Assembly (NCBI GenBank): GCA_947243855.1
Contig: CAMXIK010000017.1
Location: forward strand, 21,143-85,142
DNA length: 64,000 nt
DNA from: an uncultured Lachnospiraceae bacterium
GTDB lineage: Bacteria; Bacillota; Clostridia; Lachnospirales; Lachnospiraceae
Reading direction: 5' to 3'
Shown here one piece after another: positions 26,289-35,732 of the stretch (its first letter is position 1; the number at the start of each line of letters is the position of its first letter). The notes beneath the pieces were generated by a model that saw nothing but the letters and a program-made list of their open reading frames with translations, did no database searches and was not told where the DNA came from. The translations under genes and the position numbers were made by a program.

Positions 26289-26357
26289 TAAGGAAGTCGA
26301 AAACACGCATAAAGGTATAAAACATCCAAAAGAGGGCTATTTTTGACAGCATTATGG
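26267..26357. promoter_or_regulatory. Candidate AraC operator: 10-bp inverted repeat
   Basis: CCATAATGCT (26267-26276) is perfectly mirrored by AGCATTATGG (26348-26357), with 71 bases between. The right arm overlaps the last base of TTGACA (26343-26348), a -35 facing the importer genes whose nearest -10, TAGAAT (26363-26368), is only 14 bases away. A poor spacing next to a putative operator fits activator-dependent transcription. Confidence 0.5.
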
Positions 26358-26435
26358 CATGTTAGAATAAATGCAAACAAGATATTTCGAAACTGTTTTG
26401 ATTCAGAATATTGCAAAAAGGGAAGGAGAAGGGCA

Positions 26436-27719
26436 ATGAGGAGAAAGGGAGCAAAGAGTCTGGCGCTGGCGGTAAGCCTCGCTGCGTTGGCGCCGTTTGT
26501 CCAAGGATGCGGAAACGCTTCGGATGGCAGGATCGAAGTTGAAATTGTGCAGTATAAGCCGGAGGCGGCGAATTATTTTAAGACGGTGGAGGAGGCGTTC
26601 AATGCGTCCCATAAGGATATCCACCTGACGATCAGTTCGCCCAACGATGCGATGGCGATTCTGAAAACCAGATTCATCAGGGAGGACTATCCGGATATCA
26701 TAGGAATCGGCGGGGATATCAATTATTCCTATTTTGTGGACGCCGATATTCTGGCGGATATTTCGGGATACGAGGGAATGCAGGAGGTCAACGAGGGATA
26801 TTTGGAGATTGCCGAGGCGTTGGAGCTTGTCCCGGTGGACGGCACATACATTCTGCCTTATGCGGCCAATGCGGCGGGGATTCTCTACAACCGGGAAATG
26901 TTTGAGGAACACGGCTGGCAGATTCCAGAAACATGGGATGAGCTTCTTGCGCTGTGCGATGAGATTGCGGCGGAAGGCATACTTCCCTTCTATTTTGGAT
27001 TTAAGGATACATGGACCTGTCTTGCGCCGTGGAACGCAATGGCGGTGGAACTTGCGCCGGCGGATACGACCAAGCAGGTAAACAAAGGGCAGACCACTTT
27101 TTCCGCCGAGTACAGCGAGCTTGCGGAAAAATATATGGCTCTTCTGCCCTACGGGCCGAGCGATCCCTTTGCCTATAATTACAATGACGCCTGCACGGCC
27201 TTTGCCAGAGGGGAATCCGCGATGTACCCGATCGGAAGCTATGCGGCGCCCCAGATTTTGTCGGTGAATCCGGAGCTTAAGATAGATTCCTTCGTGATGC
27301 CCGCCAGCGACGGGAAGGAGGGCCGGACGTTAAACTCGGGAATCGACCTTGGATTCTGCGTCACCAAAGACTGCAAAAACAAGGAAGCGGCCTACGAGGT
27401 ATTAAACTTCCTGTATGCGGATGAAACTTTGCAAAAATACATCGACGCCCAGACTTCCGTTCCGTGTAAAAAGGGAAATTTCCAGTTATCTTCCCTGTTG
27501 GACGGCATGACGGAATTTATTGAAAGCGGCAATATGACGGACTATCAAGATCACTATTATCCGTCTGAAATGTCTGTGGACGCGCTTTTGCAGACGTTCC
27601 TGATCGAACAGGATAAAGATGCGTTCCTGAAAAATTTTGACACGAGCTGGCAGAGATATAACAGGGACATTATCCGTATGGTACAGGAATATGAAGCCGC
27701 GCAGAAGAAGGCAAAGTAG
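26436..27719 (+). CDS. Alpha-galactoside ABC substrate-binding lipoprotein
   Basis: A family-1 extracellular solute-binding protein of 427 residues. A short signal peptide ends in VQGC, giving a lipid-anchored Cys25. The binding domain begins with VEIVQYKPEAANYF. The ATG at 26436 is preceded by GGAAGGAGAAGGG; the longer reading from 26343 lacks a site and would bury the signal peptide. Downstream permeases and a GH36 alpha-galactosidase indicate raffinose, stachyose or melibiose as ligand. There is no ATPase gene in the set. Confidence 0.9.
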   Translation: MRRKGAKSLALAVSLAALAPFVQGCGNASDGRIEVEIVQYKPEAANYFKTVEEAFNASHKDIHLTISSPNDAMAILKTRFIREDYPDIIGIGGDINYSYFVDADILADISGYEGMQEVNEGYLEIAEALELVPVDGTYILPYAANAAGILYNREMFEEHGWQIPETWDELLALCDEIAAEGILPFYFGFKDTWTCLAPWNAMAVELAPADTTKQVNKGQTTFSAEYSELAEKYMALLPYGPSDPFAYNYNDACTAFARGESAMYPIGSYAAPQILSVNPELKIDSFVMPASDGKEGRTLNSGIDLGFCVTKDCKNKEAAYEVLNFLYADETLQKYIDAQTSVPCKKGNFQLSSLLDGMTEFIESGNMTDYQDHYYPSEMSVDALLQTFLIEQDKDAFLKNFDTSWQRYNRDIIRMVQEYEAAQKKAK

Positions 27720-27736
27720 GAAAGGGGGTAAAAGTG

Positions 27737-28612
27737 ATGTCGAAACATGAAAATGAGAGAAAGAGAACGTTTTTGTTGATTACCATACCGATTTTGGCGC
27801 TGTTTATCTGCTTTAACACCATTCCGCTGATCCGTGGCGCCATGTACAGTTTTACCAATTCCAGAGGCTTTGGAAGCCATGACTGGGTGGGGCTTCGCAA
27901 CTATATCGATCTGTTTTCCGACGCGCGTGTGGGCAAGTCTTACCTGTTTACGATCAAGCTGGCGCTTGTGACGACGGTGGTGGTAAACGTGCTGAGCCTG
28001 ATTCTAGCGCTGGGATTAAACAGCAAGATCAGGGCGAAGGGATTTTTCCGCGGCGCTTATTTCCTGCCGAATATTTTGGGAGCGTTGGTGGTAGGTTACA
28101 TTTTTAACTATTTCTTCACTTATATCGTTCCGGCGCTGGCGGATCTGACTGGGATTCAGGCATTAGGCTCCAGCATTTTGTCCAGCCCGAGCAAGGCTTG
28201 GATTGGCGTGATGATCGTCTGCGCATGGCAGGCTATCGCGATGAACACGATCATTTATATATCGGGGTTACAGACGGTGCCCGAGGATGTTTACGAGGCG
28301 GGCGGCTTAGATGGCGCGACCGGCTGGAAGCAGTTCAAGCACTTGACGTTCCCGTTGATTATTCCGTTTTTCTCTATCAATATGGTGCTGTGTGTGAAAA
28401 ACTTCCTGATGGTGTTTGATCAGATCATCGCTTTGACAAAGGGCGGCCCGGCGCAGAGTACGGAGTCCATCTCTTACCTGATCTACAACAACGGTATGTC
28501 GGGCGGGCAGTTCGGCTTCCAGAGCGCTAACGCGGTGGTATTCTTTATTGTGATTGTTGTGATTTCGGTTGCGCAGATGAAATTTTCCAGTTCAAAGGAG
28601 GAGCAGTTATGA
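27737..28612 (+). CDS. Sugar ABC transporter permease (MalF type), alpha-galactoside system
   Basis: A permease of 291 residues with six membrane segments and an EAA loop around YEAGGLDGATGWKQFKHL (about 190-207). AGGGGGT is 7 bases upstream of the ATG at 27737; a GTG one codon earlier is also possible. It overlaps the next permease by 4 bases (ATGA), indicating translational coupling. It belongs to the MsmF/RafF-like group. Confidence 0.9.
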   Translation: MSKHENERKRTFLLITIPILALFICFNTIPLIRGAMYSFTNSRGFGSHDWVGLRNYIDLFSDARVGKSYLFTIKLALVTTVVVNVLSLILALGLNSKIRAKGFFRGAYFLPNILGALVVGYIFNYFFTYIVPALADLTGIQALGSSILSSPSKAWIGVMIVCAWQAIAMNTIIYISGLQTVPEDVYEAGGLDGATGWKQFKHLTFPLIIPFFSINMVLCVKNFLMVFDQIIALTKGGPAQSTESISYLIYNNGMSGGQFGFQSANAVVFFIVIVVISVAQMKFSSSKEEQL

Positions 28613-29451
28613 AAAACACATCGACAGTGGGAAAATCAAATAAAACCGTTATGGTGCTGCTCATTCTCGGCCTTTCCACGATTATCTTTCCTCTGTATAT
28701 GACGGTTGTGATCGCGTTTAAACAGCCTTCGGAAATGACCAACAGTATCAGCGGCATTCTGTCCCTGCCAAAAGTATGGAGCCTCGATAATTTTAGGGAG
28801 GCGATGGAGGTGACGGATTTCTGGAATTCTTTGAAGAACAGCCTGTTGATTTCCGGGCTGACAGTAGGGCTTTCCATCCTGATCCATTCCCTGATGGGAT
28901 ATACGCTGGGACGAAATAAATCCAGTAAGTTTTACAACTTTGTCTATCTCTTTATCGTCAGCGGTATGTTCGTGCCATTTGCGATCTTGATGATGCCGCT
29001 TGCAAAGCAGACGGCGGAGATGGGCCTTGCGAACTGGTTTGGCGTGATTCTTCTGTATGTGGTGTTTTACATGCCGATGAACGTCATGCTTTACTCGGGA
29101 TATCTCACAAATATTCCGTTGGCTTTGGAGGAGGCGGCGCGGGTAGACGGCGCGTCCACATGGCTGACTTATTGGAAAATCATTTTTCCGATCATGAGAC
29201 CGATGCACGCAACGGTCGCGGTCATCACGGCATTGGCGGTATGGAACGATGTTATGACGCCGCTCATTATTATGGCGGGGTCGTCCGAAAACACGCTTCC
29301 TCTTGCGCAGTTAAACTTCCAGTCGCAGTTCGGTACGAATTATAATCTGGCGTTTGCATCGTATCTGCTGTCGCTGATTCCCATTCTGGTTTTCTATCTG
29401 ATCTGCCAGAAACAGATATTAAACGGTGTTGTAAATGGGGCTGTAAAATAG
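28609..29451 (+). CDS. Sugar ABC transporter permease (MalG type), alpha-galactoside system
   Basis: The partner permease: 280 residues, six membrane segments, with an EAA loop around LEEAARVDGASTWLTYWK (about 177-194) and the usual NGVVNGAVK ending. AAAGGAGGAG precedes the overlapping ATGA start. With the upstream binding protein it forms the importer feeding the GH36 enzyme encoded 19 bases downstream. Confidence 0.9.
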   Translation: MKNTSTVGKSNKTVMVLLILGLSTIIFPLYMTVVIAFKQPSEMTNSISGILSLPKVWSLDNFREAMEVTDFWNSLKNSLLISGLTVGLSILIHSLMGYTLGRNKSSKFYNFVYLFIVSGMFVPFAILMMPLAKQTAEMGLANWFGVILLYVVFYMPMNVMLYSGYLTNIPLALEEAARVDGASTWLTYWKIIFPIMRPMHATVAVITALAVWNDVMTPLIIMAGSSENTLPLAQLNFQSQFGTNYNLAFASYLLSLIPILVFYLICQKQILNGVVNGAVK

Positions 29452-29470
29452 ATAGGAAGAGGTATGGAAT

Positions 29471-31651
29471 ATGGCAATTAGATATCAGTTTGAGAACAGG
29501 ATTTTTACATTGGATACGGCGCACACGTCCTATCAGATGAAGGCGGATGATTATGGATTTTTGCTGCATCTGTACTACGGGGCGCGCGTGTACGGGAACA
29601 TGGACTATCTGCTTACCTGTTATGACAGGGGTTTTTCCGGCAATCCTTCAGATGCGGGGAATGACAGAACCTATTCTATGGATGCTCTACCTCAGGAATA
29701 CCCGGTCATGGGCGTCGGAGATTTCCGAAACAACGCCCTGATCATCCGCAATGTGGATGGATCTGATTGCTGTGACTTACGCTATGTCGGCCATGAGACG
29801 AAAAAGGGAAAGTATGGACTGCCGGGACTTCCGGCAGTCTATGCGGACTGTGGGGAAGCGGAGACTCTGGAAGTATATTTGGAGGACCGGATAAGCGGCG
29901 TGCGGGTGACGCTTCTGTACGGTGTGCTGGAGGAAGCGGATATCATCACAAGAAGCGCCGTTATAGAGAACCGGGGAAAGGACTGCGTAACGGTCGAGAA
30001 GGCGGCTTCGGCCTGTCTTGACTTTCTCACAGGAAGCTTTGACATGCTCAGTTTTTACGGCAGGCATACCATGGAGAGAAATTTGCAGCGGCAGGAGATC
30101 CGGCACGGCGCATATGCCATTGGCAGCCGCAGGGGTGCGTCCAGCCATCAATATAATCCGGCGGTGATTGTTGCGGACAGGCATACCACGGAGGAGTCCG
30201 GGCGCTGTTATGGACTATTGTTTGTCTACAGCGGTAATTTCCTGTGCGAGGCGGAGAAGGACCAGTATGACCAGACGAGAGTGCTGATGGGGCTGCAGGA
30301 CGATCTGTTCCACTATCCCTTAGAGCCGGGAGAGAAGCTGGCGATTCCCGAGACGGTTTTGTCCTTTTCGGATCAGGGGTTTGGAACCTTGTCGACGCGT
30401 TTTCACCGCTGCATCGGCGGGCATATTTGCAGGGGCAGGTACCGGAATGCGCCAAGGCCGGTTTTGTTAAACAGTTGGGAGACCGCGTATTTTTCCTTTG
30501 ACGGCAGTACCATTCTAAAACTGGCAAAGAGCGCGGCCGATCTGGGAATCGATATGATCGTTATGGACGACGGGTGGTTTGGCAAGCGGGAGGACGACAA
30601 CAGCGGTTTGGGAGATTGGCAGGTCAATGAAAAGAAGCTGGGATGCACCTTACATGAATTAACGGAAAAGGTCAATCGATTAGGCGTAAAATTCGGGATC
30701 TGGATCGAGCCGGAAATGGTGTCGGAGGACAGCGAGTTGTACAGAGCGCACCCGGACTGGATTTTGCAGATTCCGGGAAGGGAGCCTGTCAGGTGCAGAA
30801 ACCAACTGGTTCTCGACTTTTCCAGAGCGGAAGTCAGGGATCATATTTTCGGGCAGATCTGCGGGATACTGGATCAGGGAAAGATCGAGTATGTCAAGTG
30901 GGATATGAACCGCAGCATCGTTGATGTGTATTCCATGGAAACATGTCAGGGAAAAGTGACCTATGACTATATGCTTGGCGTCTATGATTTTCTGGAAAGG
31001 CTGCTGCAAAGATACCCGGATATCTTGATCGAGGGCTGCAGCGGCGGCGGCGGCCGGTTTGACGCGGGTATGTTGTACTATACGCCCCAGATCTGGTGCA
31101 GCGACAACACGGATGCGCTGGACAGACTGCGGATTCAGTATGGAACCTCCTTCTTTTATCCGGCTTGTGCGGCGGCGTCCCATGTATCGGCGGCGCCGAA
31201 TCACCAGACGGGCAGGAGCGTGAGCCTGCACACAAGAGGCGTAGTCGCTATGGCGGGCGCGTTTGGTTACGAGCTGGACCCGGAAAAGCTATCGGAGGAG
31301 GAGAAGGAGACGGTCAGGGAACAGGTCTGGCAGTATAAAAGCTGGGAAATGTTGATGCTTCGCGGCAGATATTACCGGCTGTCCGATCCTTTTTCGGAAA
31401 GCTTTGCGGCGTGGGCCTTTGTGTCGGAAGAAAAGGATAGGGCGCTGCTCAGTGTGGTGATGCTTGAAATGCACGGCAATATGCCGGTAAGCTATGTAAA
31501 ATTGAGAGGGCTGGACCCGGAATCGGTATATCGGGACGTGAAGAACGGCGGCCGATATTACGGGGCGGATCTGATGGAAGCAGGGCTTCCTATGCCGATG
31601 GAGTTAAAGGAATATCCGGCGTATCAGATGGAACTGATGAGAGAAGCGTGA
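29471..31651 (+). CDS. Alpha-galactosidase, GH36
   Basis: A cytosolic family-36 alpha-galactosidase of 726 residues (normal length) that hydrolyses terminal alpha-1,6-galactose from melibiose and raffinose sugars. The nucleophile is Asp478 in YVKWDMNR and the acid/base Asp545 in CSDNTDALDRL. The EGCSGGGGRFD motif lies between them. An N-terminal beta-supersandwich precedes the barrel (about 320-640), and a C-terminal beta domain closes it. No signal peptide. It closes the importer operon and is followed by a hairpin. Confidence 0.93.
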   Translation: MAIRYQFENRIFTLDTAHTSYQMKADDYGFLLHLYYGARVYGNMDYLLTCYDRGFSGNPSDAGNDRTYSMDALPQEYPVMGVGDFRNNALIIRNVDGSDCCDLRYVGHETKKGKYGLPGLPAVYADCGEAETLEVYLEDRISGVRVTLLYGVLEEADIITRSAVIENRGKDCVTVEKAASACLDFLTGSFDMLSFYGRHTMERNLQRQEIRHGAYAIGSRRGASSHQYNPAVIVADRHTTEESGRCYGLLFVYSGNFLCEAEKDQYDQTRVLMGLQDDLFHYPLEPGEKLAIPETVLSFSDQGFGTLSTRFHRCIGGHICRGRYRNAPRPVLLNSWETAYFSFDGSTILKLAKSAADLGIDMIVMDDGWFGKREDDNSGLGDWQVNEKKLGCTLHELTEKVNRLGVKFGIWIEPEMVSEDSELYRAHPDWILQIPGREPVRCRNQLVLDFSRAEVRDHIFGQICGILDQGKIEYVKWDMNRSIVDVYSMETCQGKVTYDYMLGVYDFLERLLQRYPDILIEGCSGGGGRFDAGMLYYTPQIWCSDNTDALDRLRIQYGTSFFYPACAAASHVSAAPNHQTGRSVSLHTRGVVAMAGAFGYELDPEKLSEEEKETVREQVWQYKSWEMLMLRGRYYRLSDPFSESFAAWAFVSEEKDRALLSVVMLEMHGNMPVSYVKLRGLDPESVYRDVKNGGRYYGADLMEAGLPMPMELKEYPAYQMELMREA

Positions 31652-31690
31652 GCGGATGTTTTTTGGATATGCCGAAGGAATGTTTAGAAG

Positions 31691-31719
31691 GGGCTGAGCC
31701 GGATTTCCGGTTCAGCCCT
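31691..31719. terminator. Hairpin between alpha-galactosidase and rubrerythrin genes
   Basis: GGGCTGAGCCGGA pairs with TCCGGTTCAGCCC (13 bp with one G-T) around a 2-base loop. It lies between convergent genes. The T-tract is poor, but the stem is very stable. Confidence 0.6.
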
Positions 31720-31735
31720 CATCTGGATGATAGAA

Positions 31736-32278
31736 TCAATAGTTTTCCGCATGAATTTCAAAATAGCTCTGCGGGTGATTGCAGGTCGGGCAGATTTCGG
31801 GCGCTTTTGTCCCAACGACGATATGTCCGCAGTTGCGGCACTCCCATACCTTAACCTCGCTTTTTTCAAACACCGTCGCAGTTTCCACATTCTTTAACAG
31901 CGCGCGGTATCTTTCCTCGTGATGTTTTTCAATGTCGGCCACAAGTCTGAATTTTGCTGCAAGCTCTGGGAAGCCTTCCTCCTCCGCCGTTTTGGCAAAA
32001 CCCGCGTACATGTCTGTCCATTCAAAGTTTTCGCCTTCTGCGGCCGAAAGCAGGTTCTCAGCGGTATCGCCGAGGCCGTTTAACTCTTTAAACCACAGTT
32101 TGGCATGTTCTTTTTCATTGGAAGCCGTTTTTAAGAACAAGTCGGCAATCTGTTCAAACCCCTGTTTTTTTGCAACCGAGGCAAAGTAGGTATATTTATT
32201 GCGCGCCTCCGACTCGCCGGAAAATGCCGTTCTCAGATTTTGTTCTGTCTGCGTTCCCTCATATTTGTTTGTTCCCAT
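31736..32278 (-). CDS. rbr: Rubrerythrin
   Basis: A 180-residue peroxide-detoxifying diiron protein of anaerobes. The N-terminal four-helix domain has the Glu/His ligands (ESEARNKY near 22-29, NEKEHAKLW near 53-61, and the later EKHHEERY). The C-terminal rubredoxin-like domain has CRNCG and CPTCN, the four iron-binding cysteines. It is cytosolic and reduces H2O2 with electrons from rubredoxin or NADH systems. The start at 32278 has AAGGAGG 7 bases upstream. It has a clear promoter and an inverted repeat in its leader. Confidence 0.95.
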   Translation of the reverse strand: MGTNKYEGTQTEQNLRTAFSGESEARNKYTYFASVAKKQGFEQIADLFLKTASNEKEHAKLWFKELNGLGDTAENLLSAAEGENFEWTDMYAGFAKTAEEEGFPELAAKFRLVADIEKHHEERYRALLKNVETATVFEKSEVKVWECRNCGHIVVGTKAPEICPTCNHPQSYFEIHAENY

Positions 32279-32323
32279 TTTGAATCCTCCTTAAAATAAG
32301 ATATGATTATGATTCCCCGTCAT

Positions 32324-32345
32324 GCCTAATCTTAGTATATTAGGC
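32324..32345. promoter_or_regulatory. Inverted repeat in the rubrerythrin leader
   Basis: GCCTAAT (32324-32330) mirrors ATTAGGC (32339-32345) around 8 bases. It sits between promoter and start codon. It does not match the PerR box well, so any regulator is unknown. Confidence 0.4.
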
Positions 32346-32379
32346 GATAAGAGCGGGAAATTTTGGTTGGAATAGTAAG

Positions 32380-32408
32380 ATTATAGCATGCTTCCCTGTT
32401 GTTTGTAA
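32380..32408 (-). promoter_or_regulatory. Sigma-A promoter of rubrerythrin
   Basis: Minus strand TTACAA (32403-32408), a 17-base spacer and a perfect TATAAT (32380-32385), giving a leader of about 95 bases. Confidence 0.65.
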
Positions 32409-32554
32409 GGTGGTATGAAAATTTAGTGGGCGGCTGGCGGATAACAGGGGATTTCTTTTTTCCCTATTGGCGATTCTGCATTGCGCATTGACGGGGAAGC
32501 GGGAACGGTTTAAACTTAAGGGAGCGCTGCCGACAGGAATGAGGAGGAATTGTA

Positions 32555-32974
32555 ATGAATTTACAGTATGGGGAACAGATGACAGGAGAGGAATATAATG
32601 AACTCCGCATCAGCGTAGGGTGGCGTCCGATCACTGCAGGACAGGCAGAGAGAGGGCTTGCGCACACAACCTTTTTGACGGCGGTAAGGGACGAGGGCTG
32701 GATTGTTGGTATGGGCAGAATACTGTTTGATTTCGGATATACGGCATATCTTGGCGATGTGATTGTCCGGCCGGAATATCAGGGGCTGGGAATCGGCAGA
32801 CAAATCGTGGAGGGATTGATTGACAGAACCATGGACGCAGCTTATGAGGGAGAAAAAATCATGTTCATTCTGGGCGCGGCGAAAGGGAAAGAGCCTTTTT
32901 ATGAAAAATTTGGTTTTGAAAGGCGGCCCAATGATTTTTCGGGAGACGGGATGTCAATGTGGCGCGGGAGATGA
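32555..32974 (+). CDS. GNAT-family N-acetyltransferase
   Basis: A 139-residue acetyltransferase of the GNAT fold. The acetyl-CoA site is the motif RPEYQGLGIGRQIVEGL (about 73-89), and the C-terminal FYEKFGFERRPN closes the fold (about 117-128). The acceptor substrate is unknown. The start at 32555 follows GAGGAGGAA. GC content is like the backbone, so it probably lies just outside the AT-rich island that begins after it. It has no clear operon partner. Confidence 0.85.
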   Translation: MNLQYGEQMTGEEYNELRISVGWRPITAGQAERGLAHTTFLTAVRDEGWIVGMGRILFDFGYTAYLGDVIVRPEYQGLGIGRQIVEGLIDRTMDAAYEGEKIMFILGAAKGKEPFYEKFGFERRPNDFSGDGMSMWRGR

Positions 32975-33156
32975 TAGAATGGACAAGCAATATCTAATTG
33001 TTAAGAAATACGTTGATGTGGATACACCGCCCATCTAAAAATAATTGTGCTTTTTATTTTCTATGGATTTTGTGGATGCGGTTGGGGCATTATTGCTGTG
33101 ACGTATCATGTTGTGATACAATGAGGCAGATAAATTTGAATATGGGAGGTCTGAAA

Positions 33157-33561
33157 GTGAGTAAGTTCAGCGAAAAGGGATATGTTGTTAAAGAAAACGC
33201 CCCGATCTATTTAACGGCAGATATGGATAAAACGACTAAGTGGTTTGAAGATGTATTAGGCTGGTACAGCAATATTGTAGAAAGAGATCATAATGGAAAT
33301 GGCTGTTATGGTGTGGTTTTCGATATGTTACCGGAAGTGGAACTGGTACATTTGGCGCCGTTTACAGGTTTTCAGATGTTTTGCGGGACGCCGGAACCTT
33401 GTACGATTTCCTTTATGCAGGTTAAAGGCATTGAGAAAATGTATGACTATATCACATCTAACGGCTGGGATAAGATTACGGAAATCATAACGCAGCCTTG
33501 GGGCGGAAAAACCTGTAGTTTAACTACCATTGACGGATATATTATTAATATATTTGAATAG
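33157..33561 (+). CDS. VOC-superfamily (glyoxalase/bleomycin resistance-like) protein
   Basis: A 134-residue vicinal-oxygen-chelate fold protein. The paired beta-alpha-beta motifs are visible as APIYLTADMDKTTKWFEDVLGW (about 13-34) and the later MQVKGIEKMYDYITSNGW. The start is taken as GTG at 33157, with GGGAGGT 6 bases upstream; the longer in-frame reading is Cys/Trp-rich and unlike the family. The activity is unknown. It is the first gene of the AT-rich island, and its stop is 31 bases before the SdpI-like start. Confidence 0.75.
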   Translation: MSKFSEKGYVVKENAPIYLTADMDKTTKWFEDVLGWYSNIVERDHNGNGCYGVVFDMLPEVELVHLAPFTGFQMFCGTPEPCTISFMQVKGIEKMYDYITSNGWDKITEIITQPWGGKTCSLTTIDGYIINIFE

Positions 33562-33592
33562 AACAAATTCTGAAGTTGTAGAGGTGAGTGAT

Positions 33593-33976
33593 ATGTGGTT
33601 TTGGTGGTTTATGCTTATTAGTGATTTGTTGATTCCACTTTTAATGATTTTTGCTGGCAGAATGATGTGGAAGCATACGCCGAAAAATATCAATGGAGTT
33701 ATTGGTTATAGAACCAGTCGTTCCATGAAAAACATAGACACATGGAGATTTGCTAATAATTATTGCGGAAAACTCTGGTGCAAAATCGGTAAAATTATGT
33801 TGTTTCCAAGTGTTATTTTACATTTTCCGTTTTATGGACGTTCGGCGGAAGCCACTGGAACCTTTGGTGCAATACTGTGTACAATACAGATTATTATTTT
33901 ACTAATATCAATTCTTTCGACTGAAAAAGCTATGAAAAAGAACTTTACCGAGGACGGAGTACGCTGCACCCCTTGA
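33593..33976 (+). CDS. SdpI-family membrane protein
   Basis: A small membrane protein of 127 residues with about three hydrophobic segments. The SdpI signature is NGVIGYRTSRSMKNIDTW (about 35-52) followed by a Gly-Lys helix start (CGKLWCKIGK). In Bacillus, SdpI gives immunity to the SdpC toxin; most homologues have unknown roles. The ATG at 33593 has GAGGTGAGTG upstream. Strongly AT-rich, like its neighbours. Confidence 0.75.
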   Translation: MWFWWFMLISDLLIPLLMIFAGRMMWKHTPKNINGVIGYRTSRSMKNIDTWRFANNYCGKLWCKIGKIMLFPSVILHFPFYGRSAEATGTFGAILCTIQIIILLISILSTEKAMKKNFTEDGVRCTP

Positions 33977-34029
33977 TAAAGCAATGCTAAGAACGATGCT
34001 TATCAGGGTGGAAAAAGCGAGGTGTGATT

Positions 34030-34692
34030 GTGAATAAGGCGTGGTCTGAATTAAATAAAACAATGCAAACGCAAATCAAAAGAAAAGATACCTATGAAGC
34101 GGGTATTGACACATTGTTTCATTTGCGAAATCAGTTAATGGAAACCTTATTATCATTTCGGGAGGAATTAAGCAGGGAAGATTTTGACGCGATTCCATTT
34201 ATAAACGCAGACGGTTACCATAGTAAAACGATTGCTTATTCTATTTGGCATATTTTTCGGATCGAAGATATTGTTGCGCATACATTGATAAGTGAAAACG
34301 AGCAAGTATTTTTTTCGGGCAATTACCAAGAACGTATCAATTCGCCTATCATTACAACGGGAAATGAACTGGTAAAAGAGCAGATTGCAGATTTTTCAAA
34401 ACGACTTAACTTGAAAGAGCTTTATTCCTATATTTTTGAAGTAAAGGATAGCACCGAGAAGATAATCGATCGTTTATCTTATGATGAACTGAAAAAGAAA
34501 ATAGCAGAAGAAAGAAAAGAACATTTAAAGTCATTAAACGTTGTAAGCAATGAAAAGAACGCAATTTGGCTGATCGATTATTGGTGTGGTAAAGATATCC
34601 GCGGGTTAATACAAATGCCATTTTCAAGGCATTGGATCATGCACGTAGAAGCAAGCTTGCGTATCAAAAACAAGATACAGAAGAATTTCTAA
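34030..34692 (+). CDS. DinB-like superfamily protein
   Basis: A 220-residue, all-helical, soluble protein resembling DinB/YfiT-type putative metal-dependent hydrolases or thiol transferases. Probable metal-ligand histidines lie in SIWHIFRIEDIVAHT (about 71-85) and near the end in SRHWIMHVEASLRI. The GTG at 34030 is chosen because GAGG is 7 bases upstream; another GTG two codons earlier is possible. It is convergent with the XRE-methyltransferase gene, 62 bases apart. AT-rich, and probably acquired with the island. Confidence 0.65.
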   Translation: MNKAWSELNKTMQTQIKRKDTYEAGIDTLFHLRNQLMETLLSFREELSREDFDAIPFINADGYHSKTIAYSIWHIFRIEDIVAHTLISENEQVFFSGNYQERINSPIITTGNELVKEQIADFSKRLNLKELYSYIFEVKDSTEKIIDRLSYDELKKKIAEERKEHLKSLNVVSNEKNAIWLIDYWCGKDIRGLIQMPFSRHWIMHVEASLRIKNKIQKNF

Positions 34693-34754
34693 GAACGGAT
34701 GAGCCTTTAGAGGAATGGAATATTTGGCATTGCGCGAACCATTCAAAATGTACC

Positions 34755-35567
34755 TCAAACCCCGACCTTCTCCGCAATCATAATATCCATACAATGTTGA
34801 TGCGGGATTCCGCTGCTATTGCAGTCAAAAATGATTTCCTCTGTTTTATGCAGGTTCCAATCATGATACAGCATAAAGAGTTCTCCGGAACTCCAGCGAA
34901 AATGATTAGCATCCCGATCTGGCGCAGCTTCCAAAAACGGCTTATCTACAAATACATTGATGGCGTGTATGCCGCTTTTATTTGTGTGTTCCTTCAGGTT
35001 TGCTGTAAGTTCTTCCCGAATTTCCGGTTTCATAAAGTGAAATACGCCGCTGCTGAAAATAATATCATAGTATTTGGCTGCACGAAAGTCAGTGATGTCA
35101 GCCTTAAAAAAGTCTACATAGGTATTACATTTTTCGGCAAGCTTTTTTCCTTTTTCAATTCCGGTTTCAGACAGATCAAAAGCCGTGACCAGATACCCGT
35201 TTCGGGCAAGAAAAACGGCGTCTTTTCCTTCTCCGCAACCAAGATCCAACACCTTTAACGGTTTAACAGGCGGACGCAGTTTCATGATTTCATAGCATAA
35301 AGTGTTGGGGGTTATTCCCCAATAATAATCCTCCGTGTCATAGCGTTTATCATAATCGGAAACCGCAAAAGACTGATATCCCAAAAGGGAATCAATGCTT
35401 GTGTCCAGTACGCTTGCAATCATAGGAAGCATTTCCATTTCCGGATAGTTCGTTCCGTTCTCCCATTTGGAAACTGCCTGAAAAGAAACATGTAACTGAT
35501 CCGCCAAAGCTTGCTGTGTATAGCCTAAAGCCTTTCTTTTATTCATAATAACCGATCCAATATTCAT
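34755..35567 (-). CDS. XRE helix-turn-helix / SAM methyltransferase fusion
   Basis: A 270-residue two-domain protein. Residues about 1-60 are a Cro/CI-type helix-turn-helix (YTQQALADQLHVSFQAVSKW as landmark). Residues about 85-265 are a class I SAM methyltransferase with motif I LKVLDLGCGEGKDAVFLAR (about 99-117) and the FDLSETGIEKG loop. The methyl acceptor is unknown; the catalytic half resembles TehB/UbiE-like small-molecule methyltransferases. The start at 35567 has GGGGA 8 bases upstream. Such fusions are thought to couple a metabolite or drug-modifying enzyme with self-regulation; that is inference. Confidence 0.75.
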   Translation of the reverse strand: MNIGSVIMNKRKALGYTQQALADQLHVSFQAVSKWENGTNYPEMEMLPMIASVLDTSIDSLLGYQSFAVSDYDKRYDTEDYYWGITPNTLCYEIMKLRPPVKPLKVLDLGCGEGKDAVFLARNGYLVTAFDLSETGIEKGKKLAEKCNTYVDFFKADITDFRAAKYYDIIFSSGVFHFMKPEIREELTANLKEHTNKSGIHAINVFVDKPFLEAAPDRDANHFRWSSGELFMLYHDWNLHKTEEIIFDCNSSGIPHQHCMDIMIAEKVGV

Positions 35568-35732
35568 ATACCGATTCCCCCGTATCATCACGATGAAGCC
35601 GTAAGCTTTTTCTAATTTCATTATACGACAGAACATGAAAAAAACCATAACCGTGTCGGTTAGTTCTTCTTATAAATTCAACTAGCAGTAGAAAATATCA
35701 ATAGGGGGATAACGCTTCTTTCTTTTACTGAC

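Noticed and set aside
32324..32345. PerR box upstream of rubrerythrin
   Set aside because: The inverted repeat GCCTAAT-N8-ATTAGGC differs from the PerR consensus in both sequence and spacing.
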